Positions 26,687 to 47,537 of a DNA stretch of 64,000 bases are shown piece by piece. The first letter of the stretch is position 1, and the number at the start of each line of letters is the position of its first letter. Origin of the DNA: Corella eumyota (Eukaryota; Chordata; Ascidiacea; Phlebobranchia; Corellidae); assembly GCA_963082875.1 (NCBI GenBank), contig OY720103.1, forward strand, positions 6,324,001 through 6,388,000. Direction: 5' to 3'. The notes under the pieces are model-generated. The model was not told the DNA's origin and searched no databases. It saw only the letters and a list, made by a program, of their open reading frames with translations. The position numbers and the translations under genes were made by a program.

Positions 26687-27406
26687 TTTTTCGACGACGA
26701 CGAAAAAAAAAACAGCGAAACGGCTCTTTTCAGAGCCACCCCTCGTGCTCGAAAGAGAAAAGCCACCACGCCCGTTCGCGGGCCCCATCGAAAAACACGT
26801 TTATTAATATTTTTATTATCAGACAAAGTTGTTGTTGTTGTTGTTCGCTCGTTCGCAAATAGCGGCGAGAAGATCGAAATTTCGCTCGGGCCCCGGTCGC
26901 TCGAGTGCTTTCGGCGGCCGCGCGAGCTCGCAAAACGACGGGACGGCTACGCCCCACGACGGCCAGACCTGCGCCCTTGGGCGCGCCGCGGTTCCTGCGA
27001 GGCGCCAAGGCGACGAAAGGCGGCGGCGCGGGCCCGTCGCTCGCCGAACGGGCCGAACGAGGCGAGCAAACTCGCCAAAACGCGGCCCGGCAGCGTTTTG
27101 CCGAGGTTCGGCGACCGACCGCGAGCGAAGCTCGGCCACCACGCGCACGGCGACGCGACGGGGGGCTGCGGCGGCCGAAGACGCTCGTTTCGAGCCGCTG
27201 CCGAGCTCCGTCCGAGGTCGCGCGGCCGCGCCGCAGCAAGAAACGTGCTCGCGCCTTAGCACAGATTCGCCAGCAAAAGCCGCCGCCAGGCCGATCGCTC
27301 CGTTCGCGTCGTTTCGTTTCGGTTCGACAGCGAGCTATTTATAACGCGTCATAGCAGTGGCCGGGCTTTCATAGCGAAAAGCGAAATCGAACGAAGACCA
27401 ACCAAC

Positions 27407-28024
27407 ATGACAGCCCAACAGCAACAGCAACAGTCCGCCGGCAAAGCCAAGAAGACGCCGAAGGCCGCGCCGCCGGCGCACCCCACCTACCGGGTCATGG
27501 TCGCCGCCGCCGTGGCCGCGACCAAGAACAAACGCGGCACGTCTCGCCAGGCCATCGTCAGCTACATACGGAGCAACTACGACGTAAAGGACGGCACGGC
27601 CAGCCGCAACGTCACCGCCGCCGTCAAGCGAATGACCGCCGACAAGACTCTCGCGCAGACCAAGGGCACGGGCGCGTCCGGCTCTTTCAAGCTTCCCGTC
27701 GCCGAGAAGAAGAAGAAGCCCGCCGCCGCCGCCGCCGCCGCTAAAAAGCCGGCCGCCGCCGCAGCAGCGAAGAAGAAGAAGCCCGCGGCCGGCCAGAAGA
27801 AGACCGGCACGCCGTCCAAAAACAAGCGGGCCGCGGCCAAGAAGTCGGCGCCCGCCGCCTCGAAGAAGGCCACGCCGAAAAAGGCAGCCAAGAAGCCCGC
27901 CGCGAAAAAGGCCACGACGGCGGCCAAGAAGCTCGCGGCCGCCAAGCCGAAGCCGAAGAAGCCCGCCGTGAAGAAGGTCGCCGCGAAAAAGTCGACGACG
28001 GCGAAAAAGGCCAGCAAGAAGTAG
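27407..28024 (+). CDS. H1: Histone H1, unit 4 (Ala-Ala allele)
   Basis: Intact 205-residue H1. TATTTATA at 27336-27343; stem-loop at 28066-28081. Confidence 0.96.
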   Translation: MTAQQQQQQSAGKAKKTPKAAPPAHPTYRVMVAAAVAATKNKRGTSRQAIVSYIRSNYDVKDGTASRNVTAAVKRMTADKTLAQTKGTGASGSFKLPVAEKKKKPAAAAAAAKKPAAAAAAKKKKPAAGQKKTGTPSKNKRAAAKKSAPAASKKATPKKAAKKPAAKKATTAAKKLAAAKPKPKKPAVKKVAAKKSTTAKKASKK

Positions 28025-28250
28025 CCGGCGCGGCGTTGCGCCCGTCTGGCGCGCCCTCACACAACGGCTCTTTTCAGGGCCACCCGTTGTTTCAGTCGAG
28101 AGAGATTCCCGGGGTCGGGGTAATTACGAAGCCGGCAGGTGGCCGGGCGGCGTCGCTCGCGATCGACCGCCCTTCGACGTTCGGCGCCCCGCGGCGAAGC
28201 ACGAAACGAGCGGGGTGCGCGCGCTGCACGCCGATTGGTCGCGGCGGTGA

Positions 28251-28697
<447 letters not shown>

Positions 28698-28756
28698 GCG
28701 GCGGGCCACGCAGGCGACAGCAACACAATCGGCCCTTTTCAGGGCCACCCGTTTAA

Positions 28757-29428
<672 letters not shown>

Positions 29429-29950
29429 GCGAACGCAGCAGCGTGCCGCACCACACAAACGGCTCTTTTCAGAGCCACCCGTTCAACAAGAAAGAGTTCC
29501 GAGTAACGTCGGCCGGCGCCGCGCGATTGGCCGACCGGCCGTGCGACGTTCTTTTGCCGCCGAAGCGACCCGCGCTCTCGGCCTCGTTTCGAGAAAGCTA
29601 GCCGGTCGGGCAAAAGAGGGAAACCCCCCACTGGCTGCGACAGGCAAGAGAGAAAGAGGCGCGCCGATCGGCCAGCGCGACGTTCTTTTGCCGCCGAAGC
29701 GACTCGCGCTCTCGGCCTCGTTTCGAGAAAGCTAGCAGGTCGCGAAAAAAGAGGGAAACCCCCCACTGGCTGCGACACAGCGAGGAGCGGCGGTTGGTTC
29801 GCGCACGTGTGTTTGCCGAAAATTGGCAACGAGGGCGCGGCGCAAAATGACGACGAAAACATTCGAAGTCCGGGCATCTCTCTGCAATTCTGTTCGGGTG
29901 GCTCTGAAAAGAGCCGTTTCGAGTTTTTTCGTTCGCGCCGTCGTCGTTGC

Positions 29951-30589
<639 letters not shown>

Positions 30590-30818
30590 CTAGACTGCGA
30601 TTGGCGCCCGTTTCGATGGCCAATTTGCATAAGGGAAAGCCCCCCGTGGCGAAGGCGGCGAAACGCCGATTGGCCGTTGCCGAGTCGCTCGAACGGCTCG
30701 CGCGCCTGCGATTGGCCGGCGCTTCGAGTGCTCATTTGCATAGCGGCGGCTTTAAAAGCGAGCGCGCCGACCAGCCGCCACACTCAGCTCGCAAACCCAC
30801 CACAACCGCGACAACACG

Positions 30819-31178
30819 ATGGCAGCATCAAAAGGCACGAAGAAGGCAGTCAAGAAGGCCGCGCCGGCCGAAAACAAAAAGAAGCGACGCGCCCGCCGAA
30901 AGGAGAGCTTCAGCATCTACATTTACAAGGTGCTCAAGCAGGTGCACCCCGACACCGGCATCTCCAGCAAGGCGATGAGCATCATGAACTCGTTCGTGAA
31001 CGACATCTTCGAGCGAATCGCGTCCGAGGGCTCGCGCCTGGCAACCTACAACAAGCGGCACACGATCAGCAGCCGCGAAATCCAGACCGCCGTGCGACTG
31101 CTCTTGCCCGGCGAACTGGCCAAGCACGCCGTGTCGGAGGGCACCAAGGCCGTGACCAAATACACCAGCTCGAAGTAG
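30819..31178 (+). CDS. H2B: Histone H2B, unit 5
   Basis: Intact. TATA-like box at 30751-30757; stem-loop at 31214-31229. Confidence 0.97.
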   Translation: MAASKGTKKAVKKAAPAENKKKRRARRKESFSIYIYKVLKQVHPDTGISSKAMSIMNSFVNDIFERIASEGSRLATYNKRHTISSREIQTAVRLLLPGELAKHAVSEGTKAVTKYTSSK

Positions 31179-31846
31179 TTTTTCGACGACGACGAAAAAA
31201 AAAACAGCGAAACGGCTCTTTTCAGAGCCACCCCTCGTGCTCGAAAGAGAAAAGCCACCACGCCCGTTCGCGGGCCCCATCGAAAAACACGTTTATTAAT
31301 ATTTTTATTATCAGACAAAGTTGTTGTTGTTGTTGTTCGCTCGTTCGCAAATAGCGGCGAGAAGATCGAAATTTCGCTCGGGCCCCGGTCGCTCGAGTGC
31401 TTTCGGCGGCCGCGCGAGCTCGCAAAACGACGGGACGGCTACGCCCCACGACGGCCAGACCTGCGCCCTTGGGCGCGCCGCGGTTCCTGCGAGGCGCCAA
31501 GGCGACGAAAGGCGGCGGCGCGGGCCCGTCGCTCGCCGAACGGGCCGAACGAGGCGAGCAAACTCGCCAAAACGCGGCCCGGCAGCGTTTTGCCGAGGTT
31601 CGGCGACCGACCGCGAGCGAAGCTCGGCCACCACGCGCACGGCGACGCGACGGGGGGCTGCGGCGGCCGAAGACGCTCGTTTCGAGCCGCTGCCGAGCTC
31701 CGTCCGAGGTCGCGCGGCCGCGCCGCAGCAAGAAACGTGCTCGCGCCTTAGCACAGATTCGCCAGCAAAAGCCGCCGCCAGGCCGATCGCTCCGTTCGCG
31801 TCGTTTCGTTTCGGTTCGACAGCGAGCTATTTATAACGCGTCATAG

Positions 31847-32311
<465 letters not shown>

Positions 32312-32833
32312 GCGAACGCAGCAGCGTGCCGCACCACACAAACGGCTCTTTTCAGAGCCACCCGTTCAACAAGAAAGAGTTCCGAGTAACGTCGGCCGGC
32401 GCCGCGCGATTGGCCGACCGGCCGTGCGACGTTCTTTTGCCGCCGAAGCGACCCGCGCTCTCGGCCTCGTTTCGAGAAAGCTAGCCGGTCGGGCAAAAGA
32501 GGGAAACCCCCCACTGGCTGCGACAGGCAAGAGAGAAAGAGGCGCGCCGATCGGCCAGCGCGACGTTCTTTTGCCGCCGAAGCGACTCGCGCTCTCGGCC
32601 TCGTTTCGAGAAAGCTAGCAGGTCGCGAAAAAAGAGGGAAACCCCCCACTGGCTGCGACACAGCGAGGAGCGGCGGTTGGTTCGCGCACGTGTGTTTGCC
32701 GAAAATTGGCAACGAGGGCGCGGCGCAAAATGACGACGAAAACATTCGAAGTCCGGGCATCTCTCTGCAATTCTGTTCGGGTGGCTCTGAAAAGAGCCGT
32801 TTCGAGTTTTTTCGTTCGCGCCGTCGTCGTTGC

Positions 32834-33472
<639 letters not shown>

Positions 33473-33701
33473 CTAGACTGCGATTGGCGCCCGTTTCGAT
33501 GGCCAATTTGCATAAGGGAAAGCCCCCCGTGGCGAAGGCGGCGAAACGCCGATTGGCCGTTGCCGAGTCGCTCGAACGGCTCGCGCGCCTGCGATTGGCC
33601 GGCGCTTCGAGTGCTCATTTGCATAGCGGCGGCTTTAAAAGCGAGCGCGCCGACCAGCCGCCACACTCAGCTCGCAAACCCACCACAACCGCGACAACAC
33701 G

Positions 33702-34061
33702 ATGGCAGCATCAAAAGGCACGAAGAAGGCAGTCAAGAAGGCCGCGCCGGCCGAAAACAAAAAGAAGCGACGCGCCCGCCGAAAGGAGAGCTTCAGCATC
33801 TACATTTACAAGGTGCTCAAGCAGGTGCACCCCGACACCGGCATCTCCAGCAAGGCGATGAGCATCATGAACTCGTTCGTGAACGACATCTTCGAGCGAA
33901 TCGCGTCCGAGGGCTCGCGCCTGGCAACCTACAACAAGCGGCACACGATCAGCAGCCGCGAAATCCAGACCGCCGTGCGACTGCTCTTGCCCGGCGAACT
34001 GGCCAAGCACGCCGTGTCGGAGGGCACCAAGGCCGTGACCAAATACACCAGCTCGAAGTAG
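33702..34061 (+). CDS. H2B: Histone H2B, unit 6
   Basis: Intact. TATA-like box at 33634-33640; stem-loop at 34097-34112. Confidence 0.97.
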   Translation: MAASKGTKKAVKKAAPAENKKKRRARRKESFSIYIYKVLKQVHPDTGISSKAMSIMNSFVNDIFERIASEGSRLATYNKRHTISSREIQTAVRLLLPGELAKHAVSEGTKAVTKYTSSK

Positions 34062-34781
34062 TTTTTCGACGACGACGAAAAAAAAAACAGCGAAACGGCT
34101 CTTTTCAGAGCCACCCCTCGTGCTCGAAAGAGAAAAGCCACCACGCCCGTTCGCGGGCCCCATCGAAAAACACGTTTATTAATATTTTTATTATCAGACA
34201 AAGTTGTTGTTGTTGTTGTTCGCTCGTTCGCAAATAGCGGCGAGAAGATCGAAATTTCGCTCGGGCCCCGGTCGCTCGAGTGCTTTCGGCGGCCGCGCGA
34301 GCTCGCAAAACGACGGGACGGCTACGCCCCACGACGGCCAGACCTGCGCCCTTGGGCGCGCCGCGGTTCCTGCGAGGCGCCAAGGCGACGAAAGGCGGCG
34401 GCGCGGGCCCGTCGCTCGCCGAACGGGCCGAACGAGGCGAGCAAACTCGCCAAAACGCGGCCCGGCAGCGTTTTGCCGAGGTTCGGCGACCGACCGCGAG
34501 CGAAGCTCGGCCACCACGCGCACGGCGACGCGACGGGGGGCTGCGGCGGCCGAAGACGCTCGTTTCGAGCCGCTGCCGAGCTCCGTCCGAGGTCGCGCGG
34601 CCGCGCCGCAGCAAGAAACGTGCTCGCGCCTTAGCACAGATTCGCCAGCAAAAGCCGCCGCCAGGCCGATCGCTCCGTTCGCGTCGTTTCGTTTCGGTTC
34701 GACAGCGAGCTATTTATAACGCGTCATAGCAGTGGCCGGGCTTTCATAGCGAAAAGCGAAATCGAACGAAGACCAACCAAC

Positions 34782-35399
34782 ATGACAGCCCAACAGCAAC
34801 AGCAACAGTCCGCCGGCAAAGCCAAGAAGACGCCGAAGGCCGCGCCGCCGGCGCACCCCACCTACCGGGTCATGGTCGCCGCCGCCGTGGCCGCGACCAA
34901 GAACAAACGCGGCACGTCTCGCCAGGCCATCGTCAGCTACATACGGAGCAACTACGACGTAAAGGACGGCACGGCCAGCCGCAACGTCACCGCCGCCGTC
35001 AAGCGAATGACCGCCGACAAGACTCTCGCGCAGACCAAGGGCACGGGCGCGTCCGGCTCTTTCAAGCTTCCCGTCGCCGAGAAGAAGAAGAAGCCCGCCG
35101 CCGCCGCCGCCGCCGCTAAAAAGCCGGCCGCCGCCGCAGCAGCGAAGAAGAAGAAGCCCGCGGCCGGCCAGAAGAAGACCGGCACGCCGTCCAAAAACAA
35201 GCGGGCCGCGGCCAAGAAGTCGGCGCCCGCCGCCTCGAAGAAGGCCACGCCGAAAAAGGCAGCCAAGAAGCCCGCCGCGAAAAAGGCCACGACGGCGGCC
35301 AAGAAGCTCGCGGCCGCCAAGCCGAAGCCGAAGAAGCCCGCCGTGAAGAAGGTCGCCGCGAAAAAGTCGACGACGGCGAAAAAGGCCAGCAAGAAGTAG
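34782..35399 (+). CDS. H1: Histone H1, unit 6 (Ala-Ala allele)
   Basis: Intact. TATTTATA at 34711-34718; stem-loop at 35441-35456. Confidence 0.96.
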   Translation: MTAQQQQQQSAGKAKKTPKAAPPAHPTYRVMVAAAVAATKNKRGTSRQAIVSYIRSNYDVKDGTASRNVTAAVKRMTADKTLAQTKGTGASGSFKLPVAEKKKKPAAAAAAAKKPAAAAAAKKKKPAAGQKKTGTPSKNKRAAAKKSAPAASKKATPKKAAKKPAAKKATTAAKKLAAAKPKPKKPAVKKVAAKKSTTAKKASKK

Positions 35400-35625
35400 C
35401 CGGCGCGGCGTTGCGCCCGTCTGGCGCGCCCTCACACAACGGCTCTTTTCAGGGCCACCCGTTGTTTCAGTCGAGAGAGATTCCCGGGGTCGGGGTAATT
35501 ACGAAGCCGGCAGGTGGCCGGGCGGCGTCGCTCGCGATCGACCGCCCTTCGACGTTCGGCGCCCCGCGGCGAAGCACGAAACGAGCGGGGTGCGCGCGCT
35601 GCACGCCGATTGGTCGCGGCGGTGA

Positions 35626-36072
<447 letters not shown>

Positions 36073-36131
36073 GCGGCGGGCCACGCAGGCGACAGCAACA
36101 CAATCGGCCCTTTTCAGGGCCACCCGTTTAA

Positions 36132-36803
<672 letters not shown>

Positions 36804-37325
36804 GCGAACGCAGCAGCGTGCCGCACCACACAAACGGCTCTTTTCAGAGCCACCCGTTCAACAAGAAAGAGTTCCGAGTAACGTCGGCCGGCGCCGCGCG
36901 ATTGGCCGACCGGCCGTGCGACGTTCTTTTGCCGCCGAAGCGACCCGCGCTCTCGGCCTCGTTTCGAGAAAGCTAGCCGGTCGGGCAAAAGAGGGAAACC
37001 CCCCACTGGCTGCGACAGGCAAGAGAGAAAGAGGCGCGCCGATCGGCCAGCGCGACGTTCTTTTGCCGCCGAAGCGACTCGCGCTCTCGGCCTCGTTTCG
37101 AGAAAGCTAGCAGGTCGCGAAAAAAGAGGGAAACCCCCCACTGGCTGCGACACAGCGAGGAGCGGCGGTTGGTTCGCGCACGTGTGTTTGCCGAAAATTG
37201 GCAACGAGGGCGCGGCGCAAAATGACGACGAAAACATTCGAAGTCCGGGCATCTCTCTGCAATTCTGTTCGGGTGGCTCTGAAAAGAGCCGTTTCGAGTT
37301 TTTTCGTTCGCGCCGTCGTCGTTGC

Positions 37326-37964
<639 letters not shown>

Positions 37965-38193
37965 CTAGACTGCGATTGGCGCCCGTTTCGATGGCCAATT
38001 TGCATAAGGGAAAGCCCCCCGTGGCGAAGGCGGCGAAACGCCGATTGGCCGTTGCCGAGTCGCTCGAACGGCTCGCGCGCCTGCGATTGGCCGGCGCTTC
38101 GAGTGCTCATTTGCATAGCGGCGGCTTTAAAAGCGAGCGCGCCGACCAGCCGCCACACTCAGCTCGCAAACCCACCACAACCGCGACAACACG

Positions 38194-38553
38194 ATGGCAG
38201 CATCAAAAGGCACGAAGAAGGCAGTCAAGAAGGCCGCGCCGGCCGAAAACAAAAAGAAGCGACGCGCCCGCCGAAAGGAGAGCTTCAGCATCTACATTTA
38301 CAAGGTGCTCAAGCAGGTGCACCCCGACACCGGCATCTCCAGCAAGGCGATGAGCATCATGAACTCGTTCGTGAACGACATCTTCGAGCGAATCGCGTCC
38401 GAGGGCTCGCGCCTGGCAACCTACAACAAGCGGCACACGATCAGCAGCCGCGAAATCCAGACCGCCGTGCGACTGCTCTTGCCCGGCGAACTGGCCAAGC
38501 ACGCCGTGTCGGAGGGCACCAAGGCCGTGACCAAATACACCAGCTCGAAGTAG
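38194..38553 (+). CDS. H2B: Histone H2B, unit 7
   Basis: Intact. TATA-like box at 38126-38132; stem-loop at 38589-38604. Confidence 0.97.
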   Translation: MAASKGTKKAVKKAAPAENKKKRRARRKESFSIYIYKVLKQVHPDTGISSKAMSIMNSFVNDIFERIASEGSRLATYNKRHTISSREIQTAVRLLLPGELAKHAVSEGTKAVTKYTSSK

Positions 38554-39273
38554 TTTTTCGACGACGACGAAAAAAAAAACAGCGAAACGGCTCTTTTCAG
38601 AGCCACCCCTCGTGCTCGAAAGAGAAAAGCCACCACGCCCGTTCGCGGGCCCCATCGAAAAACACGTTTATTAATATTTTTATTATCAGACAAAGTTGTT
38701 GTTGTTGTTGTTCGCTCGTTCGCAAATAGCGGCGAGAAGATCGAAATTTCGCTCGGGCCCCGGTCGCTCGAGTGCTTTCGGCGGCCGCGCGAGCTCGCAA
38801 AACGACGGGACGGCTACGCCCCACGACGGCCAGACCTGCGCCCTTGGGCGCGCCGCGGTTCCTGCGAGGCGCCAAGGCGACGAAAGGCGGCGGCGCGGGC
38901 CCGTCGCTCGCCGAACGGGCCGAACGAGGCGAGCAAACTCGCCAAAACGCGGCCCGGCAGCGTTTTGCCGAGGTTCGGCGACCGACCGCGAGCGAAGCTC
39001 GGCCACCACGCGCACGGCGACGCGACGGGGGGCTGCGGCGGCCGAAGACGCTCGTTTCGAGCCGCTGCCGAGCTCCGTCCGAGGTCGCGCGGCCGCGCCG
39101 CAGCAAGAAACGTGCTCGCGCCTTAGCACAGATTCGCCAGCAAAAGCCGCCGCCAGGCCGATCGCTCCGTTCGCGTCGTTTCGTTTCGGTTCGACAGCGA
39201 GCTATTTATAACGCGTCATAGCAGTGGCCGGGCTTTCATAGCGAAAAGCGAAATCGAACGAAGACCAACCAAC

Positions 39274-39891
39274 ATGACAGCCCAACAGCAACAGCAACAG
39301 TCCGCCGGCAAAGCCAAGAAGACGCCGAAGGCCGCGCCGCCGGCGCACCCCACCTACCGGGTCATGGTCGCCGCCGCCGTGGCCGCGACCAAGAACAAAC
39401 GCGGCACGTCTCGCCAGGCCATCGTCAGCTACATACGGAGCAACTACGACGTAAAGGACGGCACGGCCAGCCGCAACGTCACCGCCGCCGTCAAGCGAAT
39501 GACCGCCGACAAGACTCTCGCGCAGACCAAGGGCACGGGCGCGTCCGGCTCTTTCAAGCTTCCCGTCGCCGAGAAGAAGAAGAAGCCCGCCGCCGCCGCC
39601 GCCGCCGCTAAAAAGCCGGCCGCCGCCGCAGCAGCGAAGAAGAAGAAGCCCGCGGCCGGCCAGAAGAAGACCGGCACGCCGTCCAAAAACAAGCGGGCCG
39701 CGGCCAAGAAGTCGGCGCCCGCCGCCTCGAAGAAGGCCACGCCGAAAAAGGCAGCCAAGAAGCCCGCCGCGAAAAAGGCCACGACGGCGGCCAAGAAGCT
39801 CGCGGCCGCCAAGCCGAAGCCGAAGAAGCCCGCCGTGAAGAAGGTCGCCGCGAAAAAGTCGACGACGGCGAAAAAGGCCAGCAAGAAGTAG
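39274..39891 (+). CDS. H1: Histone H1, unit 7 (Ala-Ala allele)
   Basis: Intact. TATTTATA at 39203-39210; stem-loop at 39933-39948. Confidence 0.96.
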   Translation: MTAQQQQQQSAGKAKKTPKAAPPAHPTYRVMVAAAVAATKNKRGTSRQAIVSYIRSNYDVKDGTASRNVTAAVKRMTADKTLAQTKGTGASGSFKLPVAEKKKKPAAAAAAAKKPAAAAAAKKKKPAAGQKKTGTPSKNKRAAAKKSAPAASKKATPKKAAKKPAAKKATTAAKKLAAAKPKPKKPAVKKVAAKKSTTAKKASKK

Positions 39892-40117
39892 CCGGCGCGG
39901 CGTTGCGCCCGTCTGGCGCGCCCTCACACAACGGCTCTTTTCAGGGCCACCCGTTGTTTCAGTCGAGAGAGATTCCCGGGGTCGGGGTAATTACGAAGCC
40001 GGCAGGTGGCCGGGCGGCGTCGCTCGCGATCGACCGCCCTTCGACGTTCGGCGCCCCGCGGCGAAGCACGAAACGAGCGGGGTGCGCGCGCTGCACGCCG
40101 ATTGGTCGCGGCGGTGA

Positions 40118-40564
<447 letters not shown>

Positions 40565-40623
40565 GCGGCGGGCCACGCAGGCGACAGCAACACAATCGGC
40601 CCTTTTCAGGGCCACCCGTTTAA

Positions 40624-41295
<672 letters not shown>

Positions 41296-41817
41296 GCGAA
41301 CGCAGCAGCGTGCCGCACCACACAAACGGCTCTTTTCAGAGCCACCCGTTCAACAAGAAAGAGTTCCGAGTAACGTCGGCCGGCGCCGCGCGATTGGCCG
41401 ACCGGCCGTGCGACGTTCTTTTGCCGCCGAAGCGACCCGCGCTCTCGGCCTCGTTTCGAGAAAGCTAGCCGGTCGGGCAAAAGAGGGAAACCCCCCACTG
41501 GCTGCGACAGGCAAGAGAGAAAGAGGCGCGCCGATCGGCCAGCGCGACGTTCTTTTGCCGCCGAAGCGACTCGCGCTCTCGGCCTCGTTTCGAGAAAGCT
41601 AGCAGGTCGCGAAAAAAGAGGGAAACCCCCCACTGGCTGCGACACAGCGAGGAGCGGCGGTTGGTTCGCGCACGTGTGTTTGCCGAGAATTGGCAACGAG
41701 GGCGCGGCGCAAAATGACGACGAAAACATTCGAAGTCCGGGCATCTCTCTGCAATTCTGTTCGGGTGGCTCTGAAAAGAGCCGTTTCGAGTTTTTTCGTT
41801 CGCGCCGTCGTCGTTGC

Positions 41818-42456
<639 letters not shown>

Positions 42457-42685
42457 CTAGACTGCGATTGGCGCCCGTTTCGATGGCCAATTTGCATAAG
42501 GGAAAGCCCCCCGTGGCGAAGGCGGCGGAACGCCGATTGGCCGTTGCCGAGTCGCTCGAACGGCTCGCGCGCCTGCGATTGGCCGGCGCTTCGAGTGCTC
42601 ATTTGCATAGCGGCGGCTTTAAAAGCGAGCGCGCCGACCAGCCGCCACACTCAGCTCGCAAACCCACCACAACCGCGACAACACG

Positions 42686-43045
42686 ATGGCAGCATCAAAA
42701 GGCACGAAGAAGGCAGTCAAGAAGGCCGCGCCGGCCGAAAACAAAAAGAAGCGACGCGCCCGCCGAAAGGAGAGCTTCAGCATCTACATTTACAAGGTGC
42801 TCAAGCAGGTGCACCCCGACACCGGCATCTCCAGCAAGGCGATGAGCATCATGAACTCGTTCGTGAACGACATCTTCGAGCGAATCGCGTCCGAGGGCTC
42901 GCGCCTGGCAACCTACAACAAGCGGCACACGATCAGCAGCCGCGAAATCCAGACCGCCGTGCGACTGCTCTTGCCCGGCGAACTGGCCAAGCACGCCGTG
43001 TCGGAGGGCACCAAGGCCGTGACCAAATACACCAGCTCGAAGTAG
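42686..43045 (+). CDS. H2B: Histone H2B, unit 8
   Basis: Intact. TATA-like box at 42618-42624; stem-loop at 43081-43096. Confidence 0.97.
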   Translation: MAASKGTKKAVKKAAPAENKKKRRARRKESFSIYIYKVLKQVHPDTGISSKAMSIMNSFVNDIFERIASEGSRLATYNKRHTISSREIQTAVRLLLPGELAKHAVSEGTKAVTKYTSSK

Positions 43046-43765
43046 TTTTTCGACGACGACGAAAAAAAAAACAGCGAAACGGCTCTTTTCAGAGCCACCC
43101 CTCGTGCTCGAAAGAGAAAAGCCACCACGCCCGTTCGCGGGCCCCATCGAAAAACACGTTTATTAATATTTTTATTATCAGACAAAGTTGTTGTTGTTGT
43201 TGTTCGCTCGTTCGCAAATAGCGGCGAGAAGATCGAAATTTCGCTCGGGCCCCGGTCGCTCGAGTGCTTTCGGCGGCCGCGCGAGCTCGCAAAACGACGG
43301 GACGGCTACGCCCCACGACGGCCAGACCTGCGCCCTTGGGCGCGCCGCGGTTCCTGCGAGGCGCCAAGGCGACGAAAGGCGGCGGCGCGGGCCCGTCGCT
43401 CGCCGAACGGGCCGAACGAGGCGAGCAAACTCGCCAAAACGCGGCCCGGCAGCGTTTTGCCGAGGTTCGGCGACCGACCGCGAGCGAAGCTCGGCCACCA
43501 CGCGCACGGCGACGCGACGGGGGGCTGCGGCGGCCGAAGACGCTCGTTTCGAGCCGCTGCCGAGCTCCGTCCGAGGTCGCGCGGCCGCGCCGCAGCAAGA
43601 AACGTGCTCGCGCCTTAGCACAGATTCGCCAGCAAAAGCCGCCGCCAGGCCGATCGCTCCGTTCGCGTCGTTTCGTTTCGGTTCGACAGCGAGCTATTTA
43701 TAACGCGTCATAGCAGTGGCCGGGCTTTCATAGCGAAAAGCGAAATCGAACGAAGACCAACCAAC

Positions 43766-44383
43766 ATGACAGCCCAACAGCAACAGCAACAGTCCGCCGG
43801 CAAAGCCAAGAAGACGCCGAAGGCCGCGCCGCCGGCGCACCCCACCTACCGGGTCATGGTCGCCGCCGCCGTGGCCGCGACCAAGAACAAACGCGGCACG
43901 TCTCGCCAGGCCATCGTCAGCTACATACGGAGCAACTACGACGTAAAGGACGGCACGGCCAGCCGCAACGTCACCGCCGCCGTCAAGCGAATGACCGCCG
44001 ACAAGACTCTCGCGCAGACCAAGGGCACGGGCGCGTCCGGCTCTTTCAAGCTTCCCGTCGCCGAGAAGAAGAAGAAGCCCGCCGCCGCCGCCGCCGCCGC
44101 TAAAAAGCCGGCCGCCGCCGCAGCAGCGAAGAAGAAGAAGCCCGCGGCCGGCCAGAAGAAGACCGGCACGCCGTCCAAAAACAAGCGGGAGACGGCCAAG
44201 AAGTCGGCGCCCGCCGCCTCGAAGAAGGCCACGCCGAAAAAGGCAGCCAAGAAGCCCGCCGCGAAAAAGGCCACGACGGCGGCCAAGAAGCTCGCGGCCG
44301 CCAAGCCGAAGCCGAAGAAGCCCGCCGTGAAGAAGGTCGCCGCGAAAAAGTCGACGACGGCGAAAAAGGCCAGCAAGAAGTAG
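43766..44383 (+). CDS. H1: Histone H1, unit 8 (Glu-Thr allele)
   Basis: Intact, with Glu-Thr at 142-143 and its own promoter (TATTTATA at 43695-43702), showing that this allele is not tied to the LINE. Stem-loop at 44425-44440. Confidence 0.96.
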   Translation: MTAQQQQQQSAGKAKKTPKAAPPAHPTYRVMVAAAVAATKNKRGTSRQAIVSYIRSNYDVKDGTASRNVTAAVKRMTADKTLAQTKGTGASGSFKLPVAEKKKKPAAAAAAAKKPAAAAAAKKKKPAAGQKKTGTPSKNKRETAKKSAPAASKKATPKKAAKKPAAKKATTAAKKLAAAKPKPKKPAVKKVAAKKSTTAKKASKK

Positions 44384-44609
44384 CCGGCGCGGCGTTGCGC
44401 CCGTCTGGCGCGCCCTCACACAACGGCTCTTTTCAGGGCCACCCGTTGTTTCAGTCGAGAGAGATTCCCGGGGTCGGGGTAATTACGAAGCCGGCAGGTG
44501 GCCGGGCGGCGTCGCTCGCGATCGACCGCCCTTCGACGTTCGGCGCCCCGCGGCGAAGCACGAAACGAGCGGGGTGCGCGCGCTGCACGCCGATTGGTCG
44601 CGGCGGTGA

Positions 44610-45056
<447 letters not shown>

Positions 45057-45115
45057 GCGGCGGGCCACGCAGGCGACAGCAACACAATCGGCCCTTTTCA
45101 GGGCCACCCGTTTAA

Positions 45116-45787
<672 letters not shown>

Positions 45788-46309
45788 GCGAACGCAGCAG
45801 CGTGCCGCACCACACAAACGGCTCTTTTCAGAGCCACCCGTTCAACAAGAAAGAGTTCCGAGTAACGTCGGCCGGCGCCGCGCGATTGGCCGACCGGCCG
45901 TGCGACGTTCTTTTGCCGCCGAAGCGACCCGCGCTCTCGGCCTCGTTTCGAGAAAGCTAGCCGGTCGGGCAAAAGAGGGAAACCCCCCACTGGCTGCGAC
46001 AGGCAAGAGAGAAAGAGGCGCGCCGATCGGCCAGCGCGACGTTCTTTTGCCGCCGAAGCGACTCGCGCTCTCGGCCTCGTTTCGAGAAAGCTAGCAGGTC
46101 GCGAAAAAAGAGGGAAACCCCCCACTGGCTGCGACACAGCGAGGAGCGGCGGTTGGTTCGCGCACGTGTGTTTGCCGAAAATTGGCAACGAGGGCGCGGC
46201 GCAAAATGACGACGAAAACATTCGAAGTCCGGGCATCTCTCTGCAATTCTGTTCGGGTGGCTCTGAAAAGAGCCGTTTCGAGTTTTTTCGTTCGCGCCGT
46301 CGTCGTTGC

Positions 46310-46948
<639 letters not shown>

Positions 46949-47177
46949 CTAGACTGCGATTGGCGCCCGTTTCGATGGCCAATTTGCATAAGGGAAAGCC
47001 CCCCGTGGCGAAGGCGGCGGAACGCCGATTGGCCGTTGCCGAGTCGCTCGAACGGCTCGCGCGCCTGCGATTGGCCGGCGCTTCGAGTGCTCATTTGCAT
47101 AGCGGCGGCTTTAAAAGCGAGCGCGCCGACCAGCCGCCACACTCAGCTCGCAAACCCACCACAACCGCGACAACACG

Positions 47178-47537
47178 ATGGCAGCATCAAAAGGCACGAA
47201 GAAGGCAGTCAAGAAGGCCGCGCCGGCCGAAAACAAAAAGAAGCGACGCGCCCGCCGAAAGGAGAGCTTCAGCATCTACATTTACAAGGTGCTCAAGCAG
47301 GTGCACCCCGACACCGGCATCTCCAGCAAGGCGATGAGCATCATGAACTCGTTCGTGAACGACATCTTCGAGCGAATCGCGTCCGAGGGCTCGCGCCTGG
47401 CAACCTACAACAAGCGGCACACGATCAGCAGCCGCGAAATCCAGACCGCCGTGCGACTGCTCTTGCCCGGCGAACTGGCCAAGCACGCCGTGTCGGAGGG
47501 CACCAAGGCCGTGACCAAATACACCAGCTCGAAGTAG
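47178..47537 (+). CDS. H2B: Histone H2B, unit 9
   Basis: Intact. TATA-like box at 47110-47116; stem-loop at 47573-47588. Confidence 0.97.
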   Translation: MAASKGTKKAVKKAAPAENKKKRRARRKESFSIYIYKVLKQVHPDTGISSKAMSIMNSFVNDIFERIASEGSRLATYNKRHTISSREIQTAVRLLLPGELAKHAVSEGTKAVTKYTSSK